A stretch of DNA of 64,000 nt from Acinetobacter lwoffii (GCF_024129735.1 NZ_JAMXXK010000011.1:1-64000); one strand, 5' to 3'; shown: positions 26,265-36,131, counted from the stretch's first letter. Numbers and translations: made by a program. The notes: generated by a model from the sequence alone, not told the origin.

Positions 26265-29246
26265 TTATTCTTCTACTGAATTTTCACCATCTTTTTCAAC
26301 TTGCTCAGTTTCAGCTGCTGAATCTGTTTCTGCCACTAAAGCGTCTTCGCTTTCAATCGCTTCAACAAACTCATCTTCTTCAACAGCTTCGATTGAAACC
26401 ACACCGACCAGCAATTCCTCATTACCTAAGCGGATCAGACGAACACCCTGTGCGTTACGACCAGTTTGCGCCACTTCAGATGCACGGGTACGAACCAGCG
26501 TACCGCCATCTGAAATCAGCATCAGTTCTTTAGACGCATCAATGGCAACAGCGCCCACCAATTGACCATTACGTTCAGAGGTCTTGATCGCAATCACGCC
26601 CTTACCGCCACGTTTCTTGGTCGGGAAGTCGTCTACTGGAGTACGTTTACCATAACCATTTTCAGATGCACACAGTACTTCGCCAGTTTCAGGTACAACA
26701 ACCAGTGATACGATTCGGCTAATCAATGCTGAATCTGAACCATCTTCGTCATCAGACTCGATCTCAGTTTCGTCATTTTCTTCTAGCTGTGCAGCTGCAC
26801 CAATGGTCACGCGCATACCGCGTACACCTTTGGCAGAACGCCCCATTGAACGTACATCAGTCTCTGCGAAGCGAATAGCTTTACCTTCATTCGAGAACAA
26901 CATGATTTGCTGTTCGCCATCAGTAATCGCCACACCAATGAGGGTATCGTCACCATTCAACTCAATCGCACGTAAACCGTTTGAACGAACATTCGAGAAC
27001 TGCTCAAGCTCTACACGTTTAATCGTACCGTATTCGGTTGCCATAAACACATAGAAGTTTTTACGTACCGCTTCAGCCTGCTGAGCAAAGTCATTGATGA
27101 TGTCATCATCAAGATCTGTTGCAGAAAGCTCCAAGCCCAACTGTTTCAATTGAATACGCAATGCATCAGAAATATCATCCGCACCATCTTCAGATTCTGT
27201 CAGCGCTGCTTCAAGCTCGGCAAAATGAGCATTGATCACTTCATTGGCTTGCAACTGCGCTGCATTGGCTTTGACAAATGCCTTGAAGGCAGCCAGACGT
27301 TCCTTGAATTTCTTCGGCGCGTCAATCACAGGCAAAATCGCGGTAATGGTCTCGTTTTCATCCAGTGGCAACAAATTCACCATTGGGCGACCTTTGGCAC
27401 CACGTGAGGCTTGCGGCACTTCATAGACTTTCAGACGGTAGACCTTACCAACGTTGGTAAAGCAAAGTACCGTCGCATGACTTGACGTCACAATCAGATG
27501 TTGAATGTAATCATCTTCTTTCATGCTGGTCGCAGACTTACCACGGCCACCACGACGCTGTGCAGCGTAATCAGACAATGGTTGAGTTTTCGCATAACCT
27601 GATTTCGATACCGTCAGCACCATTTGCTCTTCAGGAATCAGATCTTCACGAGAGAAATCGATACGTGACTCGACAATCGACGTTTTACGCGCATCGCCAT
27701 ACTGCTGAAGAATTAATGCCAGCTCTTCACGAATGACACTCATCAACAGATTAAAGTCATTCAAAATTGCAGTCAGTTCAGCAATTTGTGACAGGATTTC
27801 ACTATATTCAGCATGTAACTTGTCTTGTTCCAGACCAGTTAAACGATGCAAGCGAAGTTCCATAATTGCATTCACCTGGGTTGGAGACAGACGATAAATC
27901 TCGCCATCCAAACCAAACGGGCGACTTGGGTCTTCACCTTCAATCTCATCCGGACGAACAGAAACTGAACCGGCTTTTTCCAGCAATGCCAAAACACCGC
28001 CACCTGCCCATTCACCTGCCTGCAAACGCTCCCGCGCTTCAGCCGGATTCGCAGAACTCTTAATGGTTTCGATGATGGCATCAATATTCGCCAGGGCAAC
28101 GGTTAAACCTTCCAAGATATGCCCACGTTCACGCGCTTTGCGTAATTCGAACATGGTACGACGCGTGACCACTTCCTGACGGTGACGGATAAATGCCGCA
28201 ATGATGTCTTTCAGGTTCATCAATTTTGGTTGGCCATTGTCCAGACAAACCATGTTGATGCTGAAAGAGTTTTCAAGTTGCGTGTTCTGGAACAGGTTGT
28301 TCACGATCACTTCAGCGTTTTCACCGCGCTTCAGGTCAATCGCGATACGCATACCGTCTTTGTCAGACTCGTCACGAAGCTCTGAAATGCCTTCCAGTTT
28401 TTTCTCTTTGACCAGTTCAGCAATACGCTCAATGGTTTTTGCTTTATTGACCTGATATGGAATTTCAGTGAAGACAATCGTGGTACGGCCATTTTTCGGA
28501 TCTTCTTCGAAATGGTACTTACCACGAATATGCAAACGGCCCTTACCGGTACGATATGCATCGACGATGCCTGATTTACCGTAAATGATACCGCCTGTCG
28601 GGAAATCCGGACCAGAAATATGTTCCATCAATCCTTCAATGCTGATTTGAGGATCATTGGCATAGGCCAGACACGCATTCACAACTTCAGTCATGTTATG
28701 CGGCGCCATATTGGTCGCCATACCGACTGCAATACCAGTGACACCATTAATCAACAAGTTCGGAACACGGGTTGGCATGACTTGAGGAATACGCTCAGAG
28801 CCATCGTAGTTGTCTTCCCACTCGACGGTATCTTTTTCAAGATCCGCTAACAGTTCGTGGGTCAGTTTACGCATACGTACTTCGGTATAACGCATTGCTG
28901 CTGCGCTGTCGCCATCGACCGAACCGAAGTTACCTTGACCATCAACCAATTGGTAACGCAAGCTGAAATCTTGCGCCATACGTACAATGGTTTCGTATAC
29001 GGCAAAATCACCATGCGGGTGATATTTACCAATCACGTCACCGACTACACGTGCAGACTTTTTATAAGCTTTGTTATAGTCATTGCCTAATTCGTGCATT
29101 GCGAAAAGCACACGACGATGAACAGGTTTTAAACCATCTCGTACATCGGGCAATGCACGTGACACAATCACGCTCATCGCATAATCGAGATATGAGCTTT
29201 TAAGTTCATCCTCAATGGCAATCGGTCTAATTTCCGATACGCTCAT
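26265..29246 (-). CDS. gyrA: DNA gyrase subunit A
   Basis: GyrA is the DNA-cleaving subunit of gyrase, which supercoils DNA. This 993-residue protein has the winged-helix/tower domain, catalytic Tyr120 ([10 protein letters not shown]) and the GyrA box QRRGGRGK (563-570) opening the C-terminal pinwheel. Two points are unusual. Residue 81, the classic quinolone-resistance site (E. coli Ser83), is Phe (TTT codon at 29004-29006); the neighbouring acidic Glu85 is kept. The C-terminal domain holds an insertion of about 85-90 residues (about 641-729), Lys/Ala/Glu-rich and helical, plus an acidic loop at 821-838 and an acidic tail. E. coli GyrA is 875 residues. An AAGGAG precedes the ATG. Confidence 0.98.
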   Translation of the reverse strand: MSVSEIRPIAIEDELKSSYLDYAMSVIVSRALPDVRDGLKPVHRRVLFAMHELGNDYNKAYKKSARVVGDVIGKYHPHGDFAVYETIVRMAQDFSLRYQLVDGQGNFGSVDGDSAAAMRYTEVRMRKLTHELLADLEKDTVEWEDNYDGSERIPQVMPTRVPNLLINGVTGIAVGMATNMAPHNMTEVVNACLAYANDPQISIEGLMEHISGPDFPTGGIIYGKSGIVDAYRTGKGRLHIRGKYHFEEDPKNGRTTIVFTEIPYQVNKAKTIERIAELVKEKKLEGISELRDESDKDGMRIAIDLKRGENAEVIVNNLFQNTQLENSFSINMVCLDNGQPKLMNLKDIIAAFIRHRQEVVTRRTMFELRKARERGHILEGLTVALANIDAIIETIKSSANPAEARERLQAGEWAGGGVLALLEKAGSVSVRPDEIEGEDPSRPFGLDGEIYRLSPTQVNAIMELRLHRLTGLEQDKLHAEYSEILSQIAELTAILNDFNLLMSVIREELALILQQYGDARKTSIVESRIDFSREDLIPEEQMVLTVSKSGYAKTQPLSDYAAQRRGGRGKSATSMKEDDYIQHLIVTSSHATVLCFTNVGKVYRLKVYEVPQASRGAKGRPMVNLLPLDENETITAILPVIDAPKKFKERLAAFKAFVKANAAQLQANEVINAHFAELEAALTESEDGADDISDALRIQLKQLGLELSATDLDDDIINDFAQQAEAVRKNFYVFMATEYGTIKRVELEQFSNVRSNGLRAIELNGDDTLIGVAITDGEQQIMLFSNEGKAIRFAETDVRSMGRSAKGVRGMRVTIGAAAQLEENDETEIESDDEDGSDSALISRIVSLVVVPETGEVLCASENGYGKRTPVDDFPTKKRGGKGVIAIKTSERNGQLVGAVAIDASKELMLISDGGTLVRTRASEVAQTGRNAQGVRLIRLGNEELLVGVVSIEAVEEDEFVEAIESEDALVAETDSAAETEQVEKDGENSVEE

Positions 29247-29261
29247 GCATACTCCTTATTC

Positions 29262-29333
29262 TACAAGCCAATTTTGGCTTGTATTTATATGTCGTAAAAC
29301 TAGCAAAATCATTAACTCAAACGACTGAGTTAA
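29262..29333. promoter_or_regulatory. Two inverted repeats in the gyrA leader
   Basis: TACAAGCCA/TGGCTTGTA (29262-29270 with 29275-29283) lies 16 bp before the gyrA start, and TTAACTCA/TGAGTTAA (29312-29319 with 29326-29333) lies a little further up. Either could be a leader hairpin or a protein-binding dyad. gyrA is supercoiling-controlled in many bacteria, but nothing here proves a link. Confidence 0.4.
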
Positions 29334-29522
29334 AAACTAAAATACAGCCCTAAATTATAGCATAAACACTTGTATTTTTGTGTCGAAATATTCAGCTTAA
29401 CCTTGTTAATTATCTTCATTTTAGTGATCATTTTCTTGTTATTTCAAAACCGAAAATTAGCGCATCCAGACAGGATTTTTGAATACCCAAAATTTTGAGA
29501 AATACAGTACTACAAAAACAAA

Positions 29523-29544
29523 ATGCGCCAATCAACTGGCGCAT
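29523..29544 (-). terminator. Terminator after the 219-residue membrane protein gene
   Basis: ATGCGCCA/TGGCGCAT stem with a six-base loop, followed on the minus strand by TTTGTTTTTG. It lies 23 bp beyond the stop codon. Confidence 0.75.
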
Positions 29545-29566
29545 CCTTATCATTTTTTCTATATTT

Positions 29567-30226
29567 TTATTGTGCCTGGTTCAGTACTTTACGATAGCTC
29601 AGCACAGCCACAACCAATAAAACTGGCAATAACATTTCTACCCCTTCCTCAATGGTCATAATCATGATTTGAGTATGCGGCACCAATTGGATGCCGAATT
29701 CATCTTTCAGGGTTGAAGTCGTGCGATCGAGCACCTTGCTTAGTCCGCCACAGGCAATGGTGAGAAAGATAAAAAAATGTGCAATATTCAAAGAATTTTT
29801 CATGTTTCGTATGGTTTGAACCAGCTTTTTCGCCAGTACCAGAAAGACAAAAACAATCCCGAGCAATAAAATAAATCCGAGCAGCTTATCCATAAGCGGA
29901 ATTTCAGCACTGCGATAGAAATTCGTTTTGATAAAACTCATTTCAAACACCTGCTTATGGAAATCCATTTCCCGTAATCCCAACAATGTCGCTGCTATAG
30001 CCGTAAACACTCGGGTATTAGGTTTGATTTCAACATTAAGCAAACACAGCACTGCCAGCAAGTACCATAACCATGGACTCATGACTTCAAAAGCGCCTGA
30101 TTCACTAAATAAATACTGAGTTACCGAAGCTGGTGCATTCAGGGCAGTATGAATACAAATACCCAGATAAAGCGCAATCAGCAAAAAACTAATAAACAGG
30201 ATATGGGCGGCTTTGGAAAAGGACAT
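29567..30226 (-). CDS. Polytopic membrane protein of unknown function
   Basis: This 219-residue protein from the ATG at 30226 (an upstream TTG reading is less likely) has about six hydrophobic helices. A cytoplasmic loop with REMDFHKQVFEMSFIKTNFYRS lies between the third and fourth. No enzymatic motif or transporter signature is recognisable. The conserved-looking acidic pair EEGVEM before the last helix might be functional. It stands alone between gyrA and etfA, with its own terminator. I do not recognise the family. Confidence 0.7.
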   Translation of the reverse strand: MSFSKAAHILFISFLLIALYLGICIHTALNAPASVTQYLFSESGAFEVMSPWLWYLLAVLCLLNVEIKPNTRVFTAIAATLLGLREMDFHKQVFEMSFIKTNFYRSAEIPLMDKLLGFILLLGIVFVFLVLAKKLVQTIRNMKNSLNIAHFFIFLTIACGGLSKVLDRTTSTLKDEFGIQLVPHTQIMIMTIEEGVEMLLPVLLVVAVLSYRKVLNQAQ

Positions 30227-30325
30227 GATTAAAAACAGGAGAAAAAGCAAACCGGGATTTTATCACTTTTCATGCAAATGAAATACTCTAGTTTCGACTG
30301 TCGAGTATTTTTAAAATTTTTGCAT

Positions 30326-30390
30326 AAAAAAACGCCCTTGGACAAAACAGTAAAGCATTGCTTTCACTGCCTGCGCAAGAGCGTCTTTTA
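30326..30390 (-). terminator. Two-armed terminator structure after etfA
   Basis: An outer stem (ACGCCCTTG with CAAGAGCGT, imperfect) encloses an inner hairpin CAGTAAAGC/GCTTTCACTG. On the minus strand it ends in a T7 run. It lies 16 bp past the etfA stop. Confidence 0.65.
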
Positions 30391-30405
30391 AACTGTGTTC
30401 AGGAA

Positions 30406-31338
30406 TTAGATTTTAGAAACCAATTCAGGAATAACAGTGTTCAGGTCACCGACTAACCAGTAGTCAGCGACTGCATTGATTGGCGCTTCTTCGTCTTTGT
30501 TGATCGCAACGATCACTTTAGATTCTTTCATACCTGCCAAATGCTGAATCGCACCAGAGATACCTACAGCGATATACAGATCAGGTGCAACGATTTTACC
30601 CGTTTGACCAACTTGCATATCGTTTGGTACGAAGCCGGCATCTACCGCAGCACGTGATGCACCTTGAGCAGCACCAAGCTTGTCAGCCAATGGATCAAGG
30701 ATTTTGTGATAGTTCTCACCAGAACCAACACCACGACCACCAGAAACCACAATACGCGCAGCTGTCAGTTCAGGACGTTCAGATTTTACGATTTCTTCGT
30801 TGATAAACTTAGAAATACCCGCATCACCCGTAGACGCAGCAGCTTCAACAGCAGCAGAACCACCCTCAGCAGCTACAGCATCAAATGCTGTACCACGAAC
30901 AGTCGCCAATACGATGTTTTCGCCTGATTCTACAGTCGCAATTGCGTTACCTGCATAGATCGGACGTTTGAAAGTCTTAGGACCATCTACCGCGATGATG
31001 TCAGTGATCATGCTTACGTCAAGAAGCGCAGCTGCACGTGGCAAAATGTTTTTACCAGTTGTTGTAGAAGCAGCAAGGATATGTGTATAGCCTTTACCTA
31101 ATTCAGCAACAAGTTTAGCTACGTTTTCAGCCAATTGGTTTGCATAAGCAGCGTCATCAGCAAGTAATACTTTGCTTACGCCTGCAACTTTAGCCGCCTG
31201 GTCAGCAACTGCCTGAGCGCCAGAACCAGCAACCAATACAGTGATATCACCACCGATTTTTTGCGCTGCAGCAACAACGTTTAAAGTAGCAGCGTTTAAT
31301 GCTTTGTTGTCGTGCTCAGCGATAACTAAAATACTCAT
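30406..31338 (-). CDS. etfA: Electron transfer flavoprotein subunit alpha
   Basis: EtfA with EtfB carries electrons from acyl-CoA and other dehydrogenases to the quinone pool through ETF-QO. The 310-residue product has the family length. The C-terminal FAD domain shows SGGRGVGSGENY (about 199-210), the GASRAAVDAG segment and GISGAIQHLAGM (about 258-269), which contact FAD. It follows etfB by 18 bases in a two-gene operon. The intact pair, together with fadH at the right edge, fits active fatty-acid oxidation. Confidence 0.96.
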   Translation of the reverse strand: MSILVIAEHDNKALNAATLNVVAAAQKIGGDITVLVAGSGAQAVADQAAKVAGVSKVLLADDAAYANQLAENVAKLVAELGKGYTHILAASTTTGKNILPRAAALLDVSMITDIIAVDGPKTFKRPIYAGNAIATVESGENIVLATVRGTAFDAVAAEGGSAAVEAAASTGDAGISKFINEEIVKSERPELTAARIVVSGGRGVGSGENYHKILDPLADKLGAAQGASRAAVDAGFVPNDMQVGQTGKIVAPDLYIAVGISGAIQHLAGMKESKVIVAINKDEEAPINAVADYWLVGDLNTVIPELVSKI

Positions 31339-31356
31339 GATTTTTATCCTTCTGTA

Positions 31357-32109
31357 TTAGATCACTTTCGCTTCGTTTTTCAATTTTTCTACAAGTTCGT
31401 CTACAGACTTCACTTGTACGCCAGCTTTACGCTCTGCAGGTGATTCAACTTTCACTGTTTTCAGTTTAGTTGCAGGGTTTACACCGAAATCTGCAGGTGA
31501 CTTGGTATCCAGCGGTTTTTTACGCGCTTTCATGATGTTTGGAAGTGCCGCATAACGTGGCTCGTTCAAACGCAAGTCAGTGGTAATGATTGCTGGAAGT
31601 GTCAGTTCAACAGTTTGTAAACCGCCGTCTACTTCACGTGTTACTTGTACTTTGTCGCCATCTACTTTTACTTCAGAAGCGAATGTACCTTGACCTGCAC
31701 CCATTAGAGCGCCAAGCATCTGACCAACCTGATTCGAGTCATCATCAATTGCTTGCTTACCTAGAAGGATCAATTGTGGTTGCTCAGCGTCAACAACGCC
31801 TTTCAGAATTTTAGCGATTTCCAGCGCACCCAGTTGGCTGTCATCAGCTTCAACCAGGATACCGCGGTCAGCACCAAGCGCCATTGCAGAACGGATTTGT
31901 TCTTGGGCTTCTTTAGGACCAATAGAAACAACAATGATTTCTGAAACAGTTCCTTTTTCTTTTAAACGAACCGCTTCTTCCACTGCGATTTCACAGAATG
32001 GATTAATTGACATTTTAACGTTAGTTAAGTCAACACCACTGTTGTCCGGTTTAACACGAACTTTAACGTTGGCATCAACCACACGTTTTACAGCAACAAG
32101 AGCCTTCAT
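31357..32109 (-). CDS. etfB: Electron transfer flavoprotein subunit beta
   Basis: EtfB binds AMP and docks the partner dehydrogenases. The product has 250 residues, with the N-terminal [21 protein letters not shown] typical of the family, the [12 protein letters not shown] signature at about 42-53 and the [17 protein letters not shown] segment near 125-141. It is the promoter-proximal gene of etfBA. The 0.5-kb AT-rich region upstream should contain its control signals. Confidence 0.96.
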   Translation of the reverse strand: MKALVAVKRVVDANVKVRVKPDNSGVDLTNVKMSINPFCEIAVEEAVRLKEKGTVSEIIVVSIGPKEAQEQIRSAMALGADRGILVEADDSQLGALEIAKILKGVVDAEQPQLILLGKQAIDDDSNQVGQMLGALMGAGQGTFASEVKVDGDKVQVTREVDGGLQTVELTLPAIITTDLRLNEPRYAALPNIMKARKKPLDTKSPADFGVNPATKLKTVKVESPAERKAGVQVKSVDELVEKLKNEAKVI

Positions 32110-32632
32110 GTAATCCTCGGCTGTTTTAGCAAATGTAAATGTTGAGAAAAGTTAGTGTAACTCTTCACTTAAATTTTTTTAGGTGCCCTATCTTGCAATG
32201 TGTACGGCATTTCGGTCAAGTCACAATTCAACAAAGAGGTGTAAAAATGCGTAATTTTCCCTGAACGATGCGTTCACAATTAATTGTTATCGTTTTATTA
32301 CAATGAAATGTATCAATATTTACTTAAAATTTAACCATTGATTTATATTATTTTTTTATCTGATTAATCACATCAGAAGTTTTGATTGATCACATTTAAT
32401 TTAAATTGATTTAAAGCAGCTTGCAGCAAAACAGCCGGGATATACGTATGTCAGCTTTTGTCATTTTGGACAGAATTCTTTTTGAGAGCGAATTAAACCT
32501 AATATAAAGACAAATTGACCAAATAATAAACCAGCGCATTGAATTCTACGCCGACAAAGTGAATATTTAATTTCAAATCTTCACAATTATAAAAAAAGCA
32601 TACTGCGAACAGTATGCTTCTTTGCAATCCGA
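32110..32632. other. AT-rich intergenic region between etfB and the LysE gene
   Basis: About 520 bases with no convincing reading frame. It carries the etfBA promoter region and, at its left-strand exit, the LysE terminator at 32591-32619. Repeated TTGAT/TGATCACA motifs occur around 32380-32415. I recognise no riboswitch or RNA gene. Confidence 0.5.
32591..32619 (-). terminator. Terminator after the LysE exporter gene
   Basis: A 10-bp perfect stem AAGCATACTG/CAGTATGCTT with a stable TTCG loop (minus strand) and a T7 run. It lies 14 bp past the stop at 32633. Confidence 0.85.
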
Positions 32633-33238
32633 TTAATTAATGATTAACCAGCTTGCGGCAAGTGCCAGTAAACCACCAGAAGTTCCATCTACCCATTTTT
32701 GTTTACGTTCATCCATTTGGGTTTTTTGGCTGATTTTGCTGAACAAAATACTTAAGCTACAATACACTACAAAAATCAGACTGATAAAAATAAAGGACAG
32801 GATCAAACCTTGGCTGACAGTATTGGCTGATTTATCAATAAACTGCGGCAAAATCGCAAAATAAATCAACATGCCTTTCGGATTTAACAGCGCAGTAAAA
32901 AAACCTTTTTTAATCGGATTGGCTGAGGTCTTTTTCTCAATGTTCAGCGCGTTTTTACTGAATACCGATTTAAGTAAACTAAATGCCAAATACAGCAGAT
33001 AAGCAATCCCGAGCCAGCGAATCGTTTCAAACAGCACCGGAAAAGAGACAATAATAGCCGCAATTCCGAGTGCCACAAGGATCGAATGCACCAGATAACC
33101 GCAACACACCCCTAAGGTTGCCATCATGCCTGCTTTTGCATCTTTACCCATCACTTGAGACAGGATAAATAACATATCGGGTCCAGGCGTAAAAATCAGG
33201 GGAAGCACGGTCAGTGCAAAGAGTACAAATACAGACAT
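32633..33238 (-). CDS. LysE/RhtB family amino-acid exporter
   Basis: This 201-residue inner-membrane protein has about six helices and the LysE/RhtB N-terminal signature (LPLIFTPGPDMLFILSQ, then GxxxGxxxG-like CCGYLVHS). The family exports amino acids such as lysine, homoserine or threonine, and the substrate here is unknown. AAGGAAA precedes the ATG. It is divergent from an Lrp/AsnC-type regulator across a 112-bp gap, the standard arrangement in which the regulator controls the exporter in response to an amino acid. Confidence 0.88.
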   Translation of the reverse strand: MSVFVLFALTVLPLIFTPGPDMLFILSQVMGKDAKAGMMATLGVCCGYLVHSILVALGIAAIIVSFPVLFETIRWLGIAYLLYLAFSLLKSVFSKNALNIEKKTSANPIKKGFFTALLNPKGMLIYFAILPQFIDKSANTVSQGLILSFIFISLIFVVYCSLSILFSKISQKTQMDERKQKWVDGTSGGLLALAASWLIIN

Positions 33239-33333
33239 TTCCTTTTCCTTTCAAACTCCAGAAAGTGAAATAAGTATCTGCGATTTTTTACAAAATTGGC
33301 TTTCAATTTATTTTATAATAAGTATTATTTTTC

Positions 33334-33344
33334 GAATATTATTC
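33334..33344. promoter_or_regulatory. Candidate Lrp-type operator between the exporter and regulator
   Basis: GAATATTATTC is an 11-bp palindrome with an AT centre, seven bases before the regulator ATG. Lrp/AsnC proteins often bind AT-centred dyads in their divergent promoter regions. The assignment rests on position and form only. Confidence 0.4.
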
Positions 33345-33350
33345 TAATTT

Positions 33351-33845
33351 ATGAAAATATCCACCAAGTCTGTGCGGGTAAAACTTGATCGAATTGATAA
33401 AAATATCATTCGACATTTACAAGCCAATGGCCGTATTCAGAATAATGATCTGGCACGTGAAATCGGACTTTCACCTTCGTCCTGTTTACGCCGGGTAAAA
33501 TTACTGGAAGATGCAGGCGTCATTCAGAATTACACGACTATTGTCGACCAACAAAAAATTGGTTTTCAGCTGATTTTATTTTCGCGCATCTGGCTGGTCG
33601 GTCAGGATGCCGAAACCATTGATACCTTTATTGAGGCGATGAAAGAATTGCCGCAAGTGATGGAGTGCTACATTATTTTGGGAGAGAGCGATGCCATGTT
33701 GAAAGTTGTGGTGCCTGATCTGGAAAGTTACCGTAAATTTCAGTCGACCCATCTGACAAAAAAAAATGGTATTACCAGTGTCAAAACAGATTTACCGAGT
33801 CAGATTATTAAACAGAGTTTCCAGCTGCCTTTAGAAGATTTATAG
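33351..33845 (+). CDS. Lrp/AsnC family transcriptional regulator
   Basis: This 164-residue regulator has the N-terminal winged helix-turn-helix (LDRIDKNIIRHLQANGRIQNNDLAREIGLSPSSCLRRV, about 12-49) and a C-terminal RAM/AsnC ligand domain (about 75-155, with VMECYIILGESDAMLKV). Such proteins form octamers that respond to amino acids. It is divergent from a LysE-type exporter and is probably its activator or repressor. The effector is probably an exported amino acid, but nothing in the sequence identifies it. Confidence 0.9.
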   Translation: MKISTKSVRVKLDRIDKNIIRHLQANGRIQNNDLAREIGLSPSSCLRRVKLLEDAGVIQNYTTIVDQQKIGFQLILFSRIWLVGQDAETIDTFIEAMKELPQVMECYIILGESDAMLKVVVPDLESYRKFQSTHLTKKNGITSVKTDLPSQIIKQSFQLPLEDL

Positions 33846-33960
33846 GCAAACTGATTTTAGACAACGACGCTATGTTCTTAATTTAAGATTTGCATAATCG
33901 TATGCTTGCTTAAACCATAACATGTGCTGCAAGCGCATAGATTGAAAGTTCTACTATAAG

Positions 33961-33989
33961 AAAAGGTTGCCTATAGAAGACAACCTTTT
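33961..33989. terminator. Terminator between the Lrp-type gene and the 127-residue orphan
   Basis: AAAAGGTTG/CAACCTTTT stem with an 11-base loop, about 115 bp after the regulator stop and before a convergent gene. Confidence 0.65.
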
Positions 33990-34054
33990 CCTCTTGAGCA
34001 AAGCCAAATCACAGGACTGAATCTTATTTTTATGTTATGTGGATGCTTCAGAAT

Positions 34055-34438
34055 TTACTCAGTTTCTTGTGCTAAAAAATCACGATGTACATGGCTTAAA
34101 TCTACCAGCTCATAGCCTGCCAATTCAAAAATTTGCCAAATTGCAATCGCATCTTCTTTTAAATCGACTGCCTGGGTCGCACGATTCGACAATTGCCATT
34201 GCAAATCAGAAATCCATAAATAGTATTGCCTAGTCGCCGCATTAAAGGCCTGAACTTTTCCATCGGCATTAATCCCTTGAATGATGGCGCCTTCAGGTAA
34301 GGTCGCTTCAAGATTGGGTAAGCTAATGTCCACAAAATGCTTGATTTGTCGCAGACCATAACCTGCAAACATTTCTTTTTGAGCTTCACTTAACTGTGCA
34401 TATTTTTGCTCTATATCTGCAATTACCAGTGTGTCCAT
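34055..34438 (-). CDS. Hypothetical protein (127 residues)
   Basis: I do not recognise this protein. The start at 34438 is chosen because a strong GGGAGGTGAC site precedes it. The product is soluble, acidic, with no signal or membrane segment. A helical N-terminal half contains KYAQLSEAQKEMFAGYGL. A beta-hairpin region follows (QAFNAATRQYYLWISDLQWQL), which looks like an aromatic-rich edge. It is monocistronic. A small, possibly structural or binding, protein is all that can be inferred. Confidence 0.65.
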   Translation of the reverse strand: MDTLVIADIEQKYAQLSEAQKEMFAGYGLRQIKHFVDISLPNLEATLPEGAIIQGINADGKVQAFNAATRQYYLWISDLQWQLSNRATQAVDLKEDAIAIWQIFELAGYELVDLSHVHRDFLAQETE

Positions 34439-34669
34439 GTCACCTCCCATCGGTCAAATGCTGAGACTCTACTCAGCAATATTTCATTTTAAATATTAAA
34501 TACTAGTTATTGTTATACCTGAAATGGCGCATTTAACGAATAAGACAATAGTGAAATGCTTACCCGAACGCCAATGTTCAGTTCAATTCCATTTTAAGGT
34601 TTATATATGAAAGTTTTGTGCCAAAAATACAATTTTCATGATTTTTATTCTTTAAAACTGGGCACATGA

Positions 34670-35587
34670 TCAATCTTCTTTATGCTGCGCACGCGGATGG
34701 GCCTGATCATAAATCTGGGCCAGATGGTCAAAATCAACATGGGTATAAATTTGCGTGGTGGTTAAATTACTGTGTCCCAGCATTTCCTGCACGGCTCGTA
34801 AGTCCCGGCTATTCGATAACATGTGACTCGCAAAACAATGTCTTAACAAATGCGGATGTAAATCTACATTCACGCCTGCGCGCTGCGCCTGAAACTTGAC
34901 CCGATTTTCAATTTGTCGTGCACCGAGCGGATTGCCTTTCTGGGTAATAAATACATTCGCCTCCGGTACAAAATCGCCATTCCATAAGGGATAGACTTGC
35001 AACCAAGCCATCACGCTGTCTTTGGCCTTGGAACCGAAAGGCACTATCCGGGTTTTATTGCCTTTACCAGTAATGCGTAATAACTGCCGGTTGAAATCAA
35101 TATCTTTAATTCTCAGGCTTTGCAGTTCTGCCAGACGCAGCCCACTGGAATAAAGCAATTCTAACATCGCTTTGTCCCGAAGCCACATTTGCTGCTGTGC
35201 CTCAGTTTCAGGTGCAGGCTGATCAATAATCTGGTTGATGGTTTCAATATCCACCATGCCGGGCAAAGGACGCGATTGACGTTTTAACTGAAAATCATCC
35301 GCCGGATTAAAAGCCATATGCTGAGCCTGCTCGGCCCATTTCATAAACTGGCGAATAGCCGAAAGCATACGTTGCAGGCTGCTAGGACTGAGCTGATGCT
35401 GTTCCACTTTCTCAGCCAGAAACTGGCGTAAATCGGTAGCTTCTACATCATTTAAATTGAGCTGTTCATGCTGGCAAAATTCTAAAAAATCCGAGACATC
35501 ACGTTCATAGGCTTGCAAGGTATGTTTGGACTGGTTTTGAATTTCACGTTCTTTTAGCCAGATGGATAATAATTGTGTTGCATCCAT
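34670..35587 (-). CDS. xerC: Tyrosine recombinase XerC
   Basis: XerC with XerD resolves chromosome dimers at dif and is often exploited by plasmids and phages. The 305-residue product has the SAM-like N-terminal core-binding domain (to about 100). The catalytic set is complete: Arg151, Lys175, His246, Arg249, His272 and Tyr281 (QIYTHVD). The length equals housekeeping XerC. Its location near dapF and lptM matches the usual gammaproteobacterial dapF-xerC neighbourhood, although an orphan gene on the opposite strand lies between here. Confidence 0.95.
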   Translation of the reverse strand: MDATQLLSIWLKEREIQNQSKHTLQAYERDVSDFLEFCQHEQLNLNDVEATDLRQFLAEKVEQHQLSPSSLQRMLSAIRQFMKWAEQAQHMAFNPADDFQLKRQSRPLPGMVDIETINQIIDQPAPETEAQQQMWLRDKAMLELLYSSGLRLAELQSLRIKDIDFNRQLLRITGKGNKTRIVPFGSKAKDSVMAWLQVYPLWNGDFVPEANVFITQKGNPLGARQIENRVKFQAQRAGVNVDLHPHLLRHCFASHMLSNSRDLRAVQEMLGHSNLTTTQIYTHVDFDHLAQIYDQAHPRAQHKED

Positions 35588-35765
35588 TAATATAAACCTT
35601 CCTACACCAATCCACCTTTCTCAATATTACATCTATCTATATTTTGTATCTAAAAAATCAATCATTTAAAATTCATTTTATAAGATAAATTCTGATCAGC
35701 TTTTGCTAATATCAAATCACTTACCAAAAAACATGACATAAAAACGATTTCATAGCGAGTATAAA

Positions 35766-36095
35766 ATGCATTCATTTGAAAAAATTGCAGCATCTTTTAA
35801 TTTGAACAGCCTACAGGTCGAAGAACTCACCAATGAATTAAAGGAGTTACAAAAGCGCTTTAATCCAGATAATATCCAAGACTTCTATCCTGAATTTGAA
35901 AAAATTGCCTCAAGCTTTGGCATTCAAGATGATCAAATTGAAGTATTTGTAGACATGCTTTATGCCAACCCTGAATTTAGCAATCTAGTGACTTTTATCA
36001 TTCCAAGTTTCTACAGCATTGGTGGCGATCGAATGATATTTGAAGCCACGTATGAACAAATGATGGCAGACCTGCAAGCAGAATTAGATCAATAA
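35766..36095 (+). CDS. Hypothetical protein with internal duplication (109 residues)
   Basis: This is an acidic, soluble protein of unknown function. It contains the near-identical octapeptides FEKIAASF (residues 4-11) and FEKIASSF (44-51), each followed by a helix with QVEEL or QIEVF, so it seems to be built from a duplicated helical unit. Beyond residue 70 it is more hydrophobic and aromatic (NLVTFIIPSFYSIGGD). It is monocistronic, facing dapF, and lies between xerC and dapF, a place where such an insertion is not universal. No family recognised. Confidence 0.7.
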   Translation: MHSFEKIAASFNLNSLQVEELTNELKELQKRFNPDNIQDFYPEFEKIASSFGIQDDQIEVFVDMLYANPEFSNLVTFIIPSFYSIGGDRMIFEATYEQMMADLQAELDQ

Positions 36096-36108
36096 AATAG
36101 AAAGCAAA

Positions 36109-36131
36109 AAGCCTATCTCATGGATAGGCTT
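36109..36131. terminator. Bidirectional terminator before dapF 3' end
   Basis: AAGCCTATC/GATAGGCTT stem with a short loop, between the 109-residue gene (+) and dapF (-). Upstream A-run and downstream T-rich sequence. Confidence 0.7.

Larger units (their letters stand above)
29247..29566. other. Intergenic region upstream of gyrA
   Basis: About 320 bases holding the gyrA promoter region, the two inverted repeats at 29262-29333 and, at its far end, the terminator of the leftward membrane-protein gene. No further gene or RNA seen. Confidence 0.5.
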
